From contig CAWCVZ010000004.1 of the NCBI GenBank assembly GCA_963798865.1, forward strand, positions 1,054,001 to 1,118,000: DNA of 64,000 nucleotides. Reading direction: 5' to 3'. The DNA comes from RBG-16-34-14 sp963798865. Lineage in GTDB: Bacteria; Bacteroidota; Ignavibacteria; Ignavibacteriales; Ignavibacteriaceae. How positions within the stretch are numbered: the first letter of the stretch is position 1; each line of letters opens with the position of its first letter. Of this stretch, positions 44,973 through 52,861 are shown piece by piece. The notes under the pieces were generated by a model. It had not been told where the DNA came from. It ran no database searches and saw only the letters and a program-made list of their open reading frames with translations. The translations under genes were made by a program, and so were the position numbers.

Positions 44973-46433
44973 TTACCATATGAAGTTCCTTACCAAATAC
45001 AACCATCCTACTGTTACACAAAAACGATACAAATTCATATAAGATTTTCCACCAGAATCAAATAACTGGTTTATTTTTTTGTCTTTGTTCCTTATATAAA
45101 AAAGATTTCCATTATTTCCGGTTAAGAAACTACTAATCCAGAGTGTCCCGGCTTTATCAAATAGCAGCACTGAGGCCGGCATTTTAAAAAATTCTTTCTT
45201 AAATAATTCTTTCTTTGGATCAAAGCTTAAAAGCCCTTTATCTGTTCCAATCCATATTGTCCCATTATTGTCTTCAACTAAATCTTCCAAATTTGCAAGT
45301 GGTAGTTTACCTGGTTTACCTGTTTCTGATGTATATTGCTTGAGATAGGGATGTTGTGGAGTATATTTATTTACACCACTTCCATAGGTCGTAATCCAAA
45401 TGGTCCCCGACCTATCAAGCAGTATCTTTCCGGTAAAATTACTGCTGATACTACCCGGATCAAGCTCATTATAAGTGTAATGAGAAAACTTTTTTGAATT
45501 CTTATTAAAAATATCTAAACCCCTGTATGTACTTATCCATAAATACCCATTAAAATCTTCACAAATGGATCGAACAAAGTCATTAGCTAAGCTCTCTGCA
45601 TCCTTAGGATCATTTTTGTATTGAGTGAAAGTTTCATCTTTCCTGTTAAACTCAACTAAACCGCCAGACGTACCCAGCCAAAATCTACCATCTTTACATT
45701 CAAGAATTGAAGTTACATTATGAGGATTTTTATCCAACTCTGGATTTTCTTTAAAATCTTTATCATTATAATAATGTATAAATTTATTTGCTGCTTTATC
45801 TAATTTATCCAACCCTCCACCTGTCCCAAACCAGAGTGTTCCGGTTCTATCTTCATATATAGCATGTACAGCATTATGAATGATACTTGCCCGATCGGTA
45901 GTATCATGCTTTATCCATTTAAAGTTTTCCATTTTTTTATCGAAAAGATATAATCCCCCACCAGTCCCAATCCAAAGTTTACCATTTCGGTCTTCATGCA
46001 ACGCTATAACATGTTGACTCCAATCAGTTATTGGCATTTTGGGATTAAGAATATAATGCGTAAATATTTCTTTAGAAGGATTAAGTTTATCGAGACCATG
46101 TGCATGCCCAATCCAAATGTTTCCTTCCCTGTCATCGCAAATTGCCAGAATTACAGCGTTAGTAATGCTTGTTGAGTTAGGAGAATAACTTTTTATAGAA
46201 TATCCATCAAATCTATAAAGCCCATAAGAGGTGCCAAACCATATGTAACCTATCCGATCCTGAAAAATACATGTAACATTTGGAGGCAAGCCATTATCTA
46301 AACTAATATGCTCAAAAGTAATTTTTGATTCCTGAGCAAATAAATTTTGGGCTGCAGAAACCAAAACGAACAAAATTAAAATGGTAATTAGCTTTTTCAA
46401 TTCAGGATAAAAAAATAAATAATGATTCAGCAT
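44973..46433 (-). CDS. HTCC-2 N-terminal propeller fragment
   Basis: A 486-codon frame with signal peptide and many Reg_prop blades (IWFGTSYGLYRFDG, IWIGHAHGLDKLN, LWIGTGGGLYLFD, LWFGTGGGLDKLD, FWLGTSGGLVEFN, IWIGTDKGLLSFD). It breaks down after GGKSYMNLYRF because of an indel; the propeller continues in the frame at 44536-44940. Confidence 0.75.
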   Translation of the reverse strand: MLNHYLFFYPELKKLITILILFVLVSAAQNLFAQESKITFEHISLDNGLPPNVTCIFQDRIGYIWFGTSYGLYRFDGYSIKSYSPNSTSITNAVILAICDDREGNIWIGHAHGLDKLNPSKEIFTHYILNPKMPITDWSQHVIALHEDRNGKLWIGTGGGLYLFDKKMENFKWIKHDTTDRASIIHNAVHAIYEDRTGTLWFGTGGGLDKLDKAANKFIHYYNDKDFKENPELDKNPHNVTSILECKDGRFWLGTSGGLVEFNRKDETFTQYKNDPKDAESLANDFVRSICEDFNGYLWISTYRGLDIFNKNSKKFSHYTYNELDPGSISSNFTGKILLDRSGTIWITTYGSGVNKYTPQHPYLKQYTSETGKPGKLPLANLEDLVEDNNGTIWIGTDKGLLSFDPKKELFKKEFFKMPASVLLFDKAGTLWISSFLTGNNGNLFYIRNKDKKINQLFDSGGKSYMNLYRFCVTVGWLYLVRNFIW

Positions 46434-46515
46434 CCACGCTTTAAAGACCTGAAGAGTTTGAATGTTTAGAGAATAGCTTAGTCAGGACTTTATGTCCTTC
46501 CTAAAAGTGTGGATG
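46431..46515. promoter_or_regulatory. Long inverted repeat upstream of HTCC-2 (copy 2 of 3)
   Basis: Arms CATCCACGCTTTA (46431) and TCCTAAAAGTGTGGATG (46499-46515) with a nested perfect hairpin AGGAC-TTTAT-GTCCT (46484-46498). It includes the ATG at 46433, which argues that translation starts downstream at the TTG. Confidence 0.65.
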
Positions 46516-46589
46516 TTTTCTTATTTGTTTAACATCAAATTTTTTTTATTAAAAAACAATAGCTTGTTCATTGTTAGATGCAAATAAAA

Positions 46590-46619
46590 AATCCCACTCA
46601 ACTTCCGTTAAATGGGATT
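46590..46619 (-). terminator. Terminator after the M6 protease gene
   Basis: Perfect AATCCCA/TGGGATT stem followed on the minus strand by TTTTTATTTG, 21 bases after the stop at 46641. Confidence 0.8.
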
Positions 46620-46640
46620 GCTATGAATTCTGGTACTTGA

Positions 46641-48581
46641 TTATTTCAGCAGCAGCATCTTCTTTGTCTCAACAAAAGAACCTGATTGTATCTTATAAAA
46701 ATAAATTCCGCTGGATAGTCCCGAAGCGGAGAATTCAACCTCATAACTTCCAGCTGATTTTTGTTCATTAACAAGTAATGCAACTTCATTTCCCAGCACG
46801 TCATAAACTTTGAGTGTTACAAATTCTGAAGTGGGGACTGAAAACCTGATTGTTGTTGTTGGATTGAAAGGATTAGGATAGTTACCTAATACATATTTTT
46901 TTTCGGATTCACTTACGAACTTATCAAGATCGTGCACTTGATTTCCACCCGATATGCAACAATACCCGGAAGGTACCGATTCCTTATTAGTATTATCAAC
47001 AGCAGTTATTCTGTAAAATAAATTCTCCGAAATACTTAAACCTGATTCCGGATCTGTCCAGGAAGTTACCGGAGTGCCATTACTATAAGCACTTATTGAA
47101 GTTACATACTCGAAAGATGTTGGAATACTGTCGGATGACTCACATTTATAAATTTTATAAGCTCCGTCATTTATTAAATCAGGCTCAAAATTTGCCTCCC
47201 AATTAAGAACCGCTTCATTAAAATTATTTCTACTTACTACAAAATTTTTTGGTTTTGAGGGGGGAGCATTTAAAGGGTTGTCTGCATATAGTTCTATTAT
47301 ATAATTACCCTGGTCTTCTGAAATAATCTCCATCCCGCAGTTGATGGTGGATTTTGTATTTGGATACCACAAATGTCCATCATAAGGAACTCTGCTATCA
47401 GACCAGGGAGATAATACCTTTACGTTCCTGTTCCCGGGAAACACATGACCATCATAATTATTATCATCATTGCTATCGGCATAAATCAATCCAACCACTG
47501 AATTAAAAAGGACACGCCAAACAAGAATTCCACTTTGGACAGTTAAGTTGTATATACCTGAATTATAATCACTTATTATATGGCCTCCCAAATTCATACT
47601 GCTATTAAACTTCCTATATTCAATAATAAAAAAGTTACCTCCAATATTACTGTCTTTAACTTTAAATAATTGAGAGTTCTGTAAGCTATAAATGGGCTGA
47701 ACAGTAGTATCAGAAGAAACATTATTATAATTCAGCCAGCCCAGAAGCTTACGATGAAAAGGATTTATAGGAGCCGGGCAAGCGCATTCCTGATTGGGAC
47801 CATTGTATTCACCGCCAGACATCAAATCAAATTTTTTATTACTTAAATCCGGTAATCCTAAAAGATGTGCAAATTCATGAGCATGAATCCCGATGTGGGC
47901 AAAATGTGCATCCGGTCTTTCGCTTTCATAAGGAGAATAAGATGCAAATCTTTCTCCCATTATATATTCGTGAAGACTAAAAAATGCCTGGGGATTTAAA
48001 GTATTCCCAGCTTCACTTGCAGGTGCTCTGTAAGTATGCCCTGCATAAATGATAACTAAAAATGTGCTGTCATTTGTAGTTACATCTAAACCGAGATCCT
48101 GAGCTTTTATTTTTGCTTCAGAACGAAAAATTCCTCCGCGATTATTGTGGTAGTATGCCTTGTTATTATTTAATGTTATCCATTTGAGTTCACTATTACT
48201 TTGAGATGGATTATTAAGGTTAACTACTTTTCCCTCAATATTAAATTTTCCATTACTCATAATTAAATAATAATCTCTCAAACTTCCCCAGACTTCCTTT
48301 CCATCAGGAGAGTACATGTTTGGAGACACATAAATATTTTTGGAGAAAAATAAATTTTCAAAATCCCTCCTAGAATATGCTAAAGGAAATGTTCTGTGTT
48401 TGATATCTGCAAATTCAACTAAGAGAATTTTTAAAGTAATTACCCGGGTAACATTTGTGCCGATATTGGAATTTTCGGGAAAGTAAACATCTAATGTTTC
48501 CTCACTTTCCTGACAGATTGTATTTGCTGAAAAGAAAAAGAATAAAAAGAAAATCGAACTTTCACGAAAAATCTTTCTCAC
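46641..48581 (-). CDS. T9SS-secreted M6-family zinc metalloprotease
   Basis: A 646-aa secreted protease. Signal peptide (ESSIFFLFFFFSANTIC), then the peptidase domain with zinc ligands His235 and His239 and catalytic Glu236 in HAHEFAHLLGLPDL; LMSGGEYNG corresponds to the M6 Met-turn region. An Fn3-like domain lies at about 455-560 (PPSKPKNFVVSRNNFNEAVL). It ends with the T9SS sorting domain (LGNYPNPFNPTTTIRFSVPT to ETKKMLLLK). The start is GTG, directly abutting a strong hairpin. It lies downstream of HTCC-3, and a 21-bp-period direct repeat in the gap suggests control by that regulator. Intact. Confidence 0.93.
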   Translation of the reverse strand: MRKIFRESSIFFLFFFFSANTICQESEETLDVYFPENSNIGTNVTRVITLKILLVEFADIKHRTFPLAYSRRDFENLFFSKNIYVSPNMYSPDGKEVWGSLRDYYLIMSNGKFNIEGKVVNLNNPSQSNSELKWITLNNNKAYYHNNRGGIFRSEAKIKAQDLGLDVTTNDSTFLVIIYAGHTYRAPASEAGNTLNPQAFFSLHEYIMGERFASYSPYESERPDAHFAHIGIHAHEFAHLLGLPDLSNKKFDLMSGGEYNGPNQECACPAPINPFHRKLLGWLNYNNVSSDTTVQPIYSLQNSQLFKVKDSNIGGNFFIIEYRKFNSSMNLGGHIISDYNSGIYNLTVQSGILVWRVLFNSVVGLIYADSNDDNNYDGHVFPGNRNVKVLSPWSDSRVPYDGHLWYPNTKSTINCGMEIISEDQGNYIIELYADNPLNAPPSKPKNFVVSRNNFNEAVLNWEANFEPDLINDGAYKIYKCESSDSIPTSFEYVTSISAYSNGTPVTSWTDPESGLSISENLFYRITAVDNTNKESVPSGYCCISGGNQVHDLDKFVSESEKKYVLGNYPNPFNPTTTIRFSVPTSEFVTLKVYDVLGNEVALLVNEQKSAGSYEVEFSASGLSSGIYFYKIQSGSFVETKKMLLLK

Positions 48582-48582
48582 T

Positions 48583-48607
48583 TTAAGCCTCTTTTTTTGA
48601 GGCTTAA
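48583..48607 (-). promoter_or_regulatory. Hairpin abutting the GTG start of the M6 protease
   Basis: Perfect 9-bp stem TTAAGCCTC/GAGGCTTAA with an A7 loop ends one base before the GTG codon, occupying the place of a ribosome binding site. It has the stem of a terminator but no T run after it on the minus strand, so a translational or processing role is possible. Confidence 0.55.
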
Positions 48608-48675
48608 TAAATAAAATAAAGGAGGGGGCTACATATTAACTATGTTGATTTCAATTGCACTTTCATCCCGTTTAC

Positions 48676-48710
48676 TTGTACATATGTTGTATAAGTTTGT
48701 ACCTATGTTG
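48676..48710 (-). promoter_or_regulatory. 21-bp-period direct repeat: candidate HTCC-3 (AraC-type) operator
   Basis: CAACATAGGTACAA (48710-48697) and CAACATATGTACAA (48689-48676) on the minus strand differ at one base and are offset by exactly 21 bases. They lie 95-130 bases before the M6 protease start. The TACAA core is shared with the repeat downstream of HTCC-1. Confidence 0.6.
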
Positions 48711-48787
48711 CATATGCGTAAATGAGATAATTTTGAAGTTTTTTGGAGATGATTTTGGGAGGGTTTGGAAGGTTAGAGAAACAATTT

Positions 48788-51130
48788 TCAATTAACCAAA
48801 TCACTTGGCGGATGACCAAATTCTTCCTTAAAGCACCTTGTAAAATATGCAGGACTCGAAAATCCAACCGAGTATGCAATCTCCGATATATTTCCTTTCT
48901 CTTCTTCTATCATCTTTTTTGCTTTTGCTAATCTTATGGATCTTATGTATTGACTAGCTGATTTTCCAACCAATGCTTTTAACTTTCTGTGAACCTGTGT
49001 TCTGCTCATTCCTATTTCTCTTCCAAATTCTTCTATACTAAATTCTTCTTCCCCTATATGATCTTCTATAACTTTCAAAACTTTATTTAGAAACTTTTCA
49101 TCTATACTTCGCAGTTTTTTATCTTCTTTTACTGATAATGAATCTTCTTTGCTGTACTTCTCTTGCAGATTTTTTCTAATCTTTATTAAGTTCTCTATCC
49201 TTATTTGAAGTTCTTTTACATCAAATGGTTTTGTTAGATAATCATCTGCCCCGGTTTGTAATCCTTCTAATTTATTTTCCTGTCCTGATTTTGCTGTCAA
49301 CAAGATAATTGGTATGTGGCTTGTCTTTTCATCATTCTTTAATATCCTTGTTAGTTCATTACCATCCATTTTCGGCATCATCAAATCACTGATTATCAAG
49401 TCAGGAATAATTGTCTCTGCTATTCTTACTCCCTGTTCTCCGTTCACTGCTTCTTCAACTGTATAAGTATCTGATAGTGATTCTTTGATATATTCTCTCA
49501 TATCATAATTGTCTTCAACTACAAGGATGATAGTCTTATTATCATTCTTTTTAATGTCATTCTGAGGAGCTTGCGAAGTAGAATCTGCTGCATAAATAAT
49601 ATTGTTTTCTACCCCTGGAAAATTCTTCATCCCTACTTCGTCAGGATTCAGAATGACTTTAGAATCAGTTTGTTTTTCAGTCGAAAGTATTTCATCATCT
49701 TTAAGATGTGCCCGTCCACGCGGAAGATTAATTGTGAATTCTGTCCAACCTGCCTTTTCAGAATTTCCAACTTCACTATCAACGGTAATTTTTCCGTGAT
49801 GTAATTCTATTAGCTCTTTAACCAGTGCCAGGCCAATTCCGGTTCCTTCATATTCTTTTGTCTGTGATGAATCTACCTGGTAAAACCGATCAAATATCTT
49901 TGGCAATTCATTCACTGGAATTCCAACTCCGATATTTCTTATCTTTATTTCAACTTCGTTGTTCAGTGTTTCAACAATGTTTATAAGAACATTCCCTCTT
50001 GTGGGAGTGAACTTAAAAGCATTGGATAAAAGGTTTGAAAAAACTTTGACCATCTTCTCTTTGTCAAAATACACTTCGATAAACTCTTTACCAGATTTAA
50101 TCTTAATCATTATATCTCTTGATTCGGAAAGAGATTCAAATGAAAGCGCAACACCCTTTACAAAGGAGATTATATTACCAGGTGAAGCTTCAAGTTTTAA
50201 TTTACCTGAATCCAGCTTTGAAAGATCAAGAAGCTGGTTAACGAGCTGTAACAACCGTTTTGAATTTCTGGTAATAATCCCTGCATCTTTTACAGGGTTT
50301 GCCGATTGATTCTTCTCTATTTTTTCTGCCGGACCAAGAATTAAAGTAAGCGGTGTTCTGAACTCGTGAGAAATATTTGCAAAGAAACTGGATTTCATTT
50401 TATCCGTTTCTTCTTTTTCTTTCAGAACAGCTTCATCAAGCTTTATCTTATCTTTCAGCTTCAATCTGTTCATTTCATATCTTCTTATTCCAACTAAAGC
50501 AAAGATAAAAACAAGTGCATAACCTGTGTAAGCCCACCAGGTTTCCCACCAGGGAGGAGAAATAATTATCGCAATTGAAGTTCCTACTTCATTCCAGACT
50601 CCATCATTGTTTGAACCTTTAACCCTGAAAATATATTCTCCCGGAGATAAATTCGGATATGAAGCATACCGTCGTGTCCCTGAATAAACCCAATCTTTAT
50701 CAATCCCTTCCATTTTATAAGCATATTGGTTCTTATCATTATTTGCAAAGCTTAATGCTGCAAACTCAAATGAAATATTATTTTCATAATAATAGAGTGT
50801 AATTAATTTCTTTTCGGTAATAGAGCTATCAAGTTTTACATCTTGATTAAACTGTTTGAATGATGTAATTACTATCGGAGGAATAAAAGGATTATCTTTT
50901 ATACTGTCTGGATGAAATCGTATGAGTCCACTGGCACCTCCATAGTAGATTTCTCCATCTCTGGTTTTGTAACCGGGAGGCTGTATAAACCAAGTTTTAC
51001 TTAGTTGATATGGTAAAAAGTAATTCTTGAACTGAAAATTTATAAGACTGAATTTAGAAATTCCGCTTGGAGTGCTCAACCAGAGATTATTATGATTATC
51101 TCCAAATATTGTCAGCACAATATTATTCAC
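48788..51130 (-). CDS. HTCC-3 main fragment (Y_Y_Y to AraC HTH)
   Basis: A 780-codon frame (apparent GTG start): last propeller blade (NLWLSTPSGISKFSL), Y_Y_Y, TM helix (AYTGYALVFIFALVGIRRY), HisKA with His255 in ANISHEFRTPL, HATPase (GTGIGLALVK), receiver (LVVEDNYDM, Asp in LIISDLMMPKMDG, TKPF) and AraC HTH (MSRTQVHRKLKAL; ISEIAYSVGFSSPAYFTRCF). The HTH is nearly the same as that of HTCC-1, in line with the shared TACAA half-sites. Confidence 0.85.
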   Translation of the reverse strand: MNNIVLTIFGDNHNNLWLSTPSGISKFSLINFQFKNYFLPYQLSKTWFIQPPGYKTRDGEIYYGGASGLIRFHPDSIKDNPFIPPIVITSFKQFNQDVKLDSSITEKKLITLYYYENNISFEFAALSFANNDKNQYAYKMEGIDKDWVYSGTRRYASYPNLSPGEYIFRVKGSNNDGVWNEVGTSIAIIISPPWWETWWAYTGYALVFIFALVGIRRYEMNRLKLKDKIKLDEAVLKEKEETDKMKSSFFANISHEFRTPLTLILGPAEKIEKNQSANPVKDAGIITRNSKRLLQLVNQLLDLSKLDSGKLKLEASPGNIISFVKGVALSFESLSESRDIMIKIKSGKEFIEVYFDKEKMVKVFSNLLSNAFKFTPTRGNVLINIVETLNNEVEIKIRNIGVGIPVNELPKIFDRFYQVDSSQTKEYEGTGIGLALVKELIELHHGKITVDSEVGNSEKAGWTEFTINLPRGRAHLKDDEILSTEKQTDSKVILNPDEVGMKNFPGVENNIIYAADSTSQAPQNDIKKNDNKTIILVVEDNYDMREYIKESLSDTYTVEEAVNGEQGVRIAETIIPDLIISDLMMPKMDGNELTRILKNDEKTSHIPIILLTAKSGQENKLEGLQTGADDYLTKPFDVKELQIRIENLIKIRKNLQEKYSKEDSLSVKEDKKLRSIDEKFLNKVLKVIEDHIGEEEFSIEEFGREIGMSRTQVHRKLKALVGKSASQYIRSIRLAKAKKMIEEEKGNISEIAYSVGFSSPAYFTRCFKEEFGHPPSDLVN

Positions 51131-51387
51131 TAAGCCATTCTTTTCCGTAAAATGAATAAATGAATGAGATGATGATTAATATTTATTCAATCCTGTATTT
51201 GTTCCAATCCATAATGTTCCTTTTATATCCTGATAAATAGAAAAAATTGTATTACTGCTTATACTATTTATGTTGTTCTGATCAGATGTATAACGTATTG
51301 AAGTTTTTTTTGCTGGGTCATAACAAATAAGTCCAGCTCCTTGAGTACCAAGCCATACTAAACCCGAATCATCTTCAAATATTTTTT

Positions 51388-51834
51388 TTATTCCATAAGC
51401 GGGGGGAATATCAAGAATCTAATGAAAGTTCCTTTCTCTGAAACAGGGTTAAACAAAAATAATCCTCCTCCGCTAGATCCAATCCATACAGAACCGGTTT
51501 TACTTTCAAACATACTTGAAATATCTTGTGGAAATTCGCTTTCATTCGAAAAGTATTTAAATTTTTTTATTCTTTGTTCCGAATCTAATTTGAAAAGACC
51601 TCTCCCCATTCTTGAACCAAACCAAACATTATCATATTTATCACCAACTACACTCATTAAATATTCAGAATGGAATAAATTAGTGAAGGCTCCACTTTGT
51701 AAATTAAATAATTGTATTTCTCCATTAGACACAACTATTATATCACCTTTATTTCTTTGGAAAATGCAATCTACGTCATTCGAATAAAGACTCTCTTTAT
51801 CCCCTTCAATATGTTTATATCTCTTAAAAAGCAA
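51388..51834 (-). CDS. HTCC-3 middle propeller fragment
   Basis: A 148-codon frame with three further blades (VWFGSRMGRGLFKLD, VWIGSSGGGLFLFN). At about 51420 it shifts; the next frame reads ILDIPPAYGIKKIFEDDSGL and LWIGTNTGLNKY before the TAA at 51176. It is not an independent gene. Confidence 0.6.
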   Translation of the reverse strand: MLFKRYKHIEGDKESLYSNDVDCIFQRNKGDIIVVSNGEIQLFNLQSGAFTNLFHSEYLMSVVGDKYDNVWFGSRMGRGLFKLDSEQRIKKFKYFSNESEFPQDISSMFESKTGSVWIGSSGGGLFLFNPVSEKGTFIRFLIFPPLME

Positions 51835-51845
51835 ACGCGTTTTAT

Positions 51846-52817
51846 CTATTTTGTTTCAACCACCGCCCATGTTCCAATCCAGAGGCAGCCAGATTTGTCA
51901 AAATACACCGAACTTATTTGATAGTGACTCAGACTTTCCGGGTCTTTTGAATTGCTGGTATAGTGCGCAAAGGTTTTAGAAATTTTATTAAAAGAATATA
52001 AACCATACAACCAAGTACCTATCCATAAAATTCCTTTTTCATCTTCACATATAGAAGATACAGATTCTAGATCCTGACCATAGGCTGTAAATGTTGAATC
52101 TTTTTTATTAAAAGCTATTATACCAAGCCGTGTTCCCAGCCAGAGAATTCCGGATTTATCCTCAAAAAGAGTATTAACCCACAAGTTTGTCCATTCACTT
52201 TTATTCTTAGGATCAGACCAATAATGAATAAATACTTTATTTTTTTTATCAAATTTGTCCAGACCTGCTCCAGTTGCAATCCATAATCCATTATTGTCTT
52301 CAATAACCGACCCAATGGCTGAATGGTTAATGCTTCTTGAATCCTTTTCATTATGTTTAAAATGTATAAATGAATTTGTGGATTGATTTAAGACATGTAA
52401 AGCACCACCGGCACTAATCCATAATTGTCCAATTTTATCTTCATAGATTGCATAGACATGATTTTCCCCTTCTATATTAATTTCCCTACCATTTGGAAAA
52501 TAATGACTGAATTTTCCGGTTGTGCGATTAAATTTATCAAGTCCTTGTGAAGTTCCTACCCAGATATTTCCAATTTTATCCTCATAAATAGTTTGAACAA
52601 AACCGTTATTCAGACTGCTAGTATCTCCAGGGACGTGTTTATATGAAGTAAAACTATATCCATCATATTTTTCTATACTGTTGAAAGTACCAAACCACAT
52701 AAAACCTTGATGGTCCTGCAAAATACATGATATTACAGGAGATAATAAACCTTGCTCAGTATTCAAATGCTCAAAAGTAATTTTTGATTGCTGAGCAACT
52801 GAAAAATTCTTTCTCAA
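51846..52817 (-). CDS. HTCC-3 N-terminal propeller fragment
   Basis: A 323-codon frame with Reg_prop blades (FMWFGTFNSIEKYDG, IWVGTSQGLDKFN, LWISAGGALHVLN, LWIATGAGLDKFD, LWLGTRLGIIAFN, LWIGTWLYGLYSFN). The signal peptide lies in the neighbouring frame up to 52860. A missing base near 51845 turns the expected WGGGLNKIDKTRLLFKRY into WAVVETK and a stop; the sensor continues at 51388-51834. Confidence 0.72.
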   Translation of the reverse strand: MRKNFSVAQQSKITFEHLNTEQGLLSPVISCILQDHQGFMWFGTFNSIEKYDGYSFTSYKHVPGDTSSLNNGFVQTIYEDKIGNIWVGTSQGLDKFNRTTGKFSHYFPNGREINIEGENHVYAIYEDKIGQLWISAGGALHVLNQSTNSFIHFKHNEKDSRSINHSAIGSVIEDNNGLWIATGAGLDKFDKKNKVFIHYWSDPKNKSEWTNLWVNTLFEDKSGILWLGTRLGIIAFNKKDSTFTAYGQDLESVSSICEDEKGILWIGTWLYGLYSFNKISKTFAHYTSNSKDPESLSHYQISSVYFDKSGCLWIGTWAVVETK

Positions 52818-52861
52818 AAATTATTATAACCAAAATTAAGAGTGTAAATATTTTTTTCATT

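Larger units (their letters stand above)
43364..46433 (-). pseudogene. HTCC-2: propeller sensor kinase of the HisKA_3 (NarX-like) type, at least three frameshifts
   Basis: The reconstructed protein starts either at the ATG at 46433 or, more plausibly, at the TTG at 46400 (KKLITILILFVLVSAAQNLF, a signal peptide; the ATG lies inside the inverted repeat). The frame shifts near 44960, 44545 and 43590. The last is an extra A in a run: removing it restores KHSCASEVSFIIEL and the ATPase end, GKGTRISFAIKLNH, at 43364. Domains: double Reg_prop propeller, Y_Y_Y, TM helix, HisKA_3 (RISRDMHDEVGSSLSEIAIL) and HATPase_c. Unlike HTCC-1 and HTCC-3 it has no fused receiver or HTH; that output is the separate NarL gene. 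Confidence 0.83.
48788..52860 (-). pseudogene. HTCC-3: hybrid two-component regulator (propeller, Y_Y_Y, kinase, receiver, AraC HTH), frameshifts and a stop
   Basis: The reconstructed start is at 52860 (MKKIFTLLILVIIIF, signal peptide), 1 base after the TonB receptor stop. The frame shifts near 52805, 51845 and 51420, and an in-frame TAA at 51176-51178 interrupts the propeller before the long C-terminal frame. Same domain order as HTCC-1 and strongly similar to it. If the indels are real, the gene is dead while its TonB and protease neighbours are intact, which is surprising; sequencing error is a fair alternative. Confidence 0.83.
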
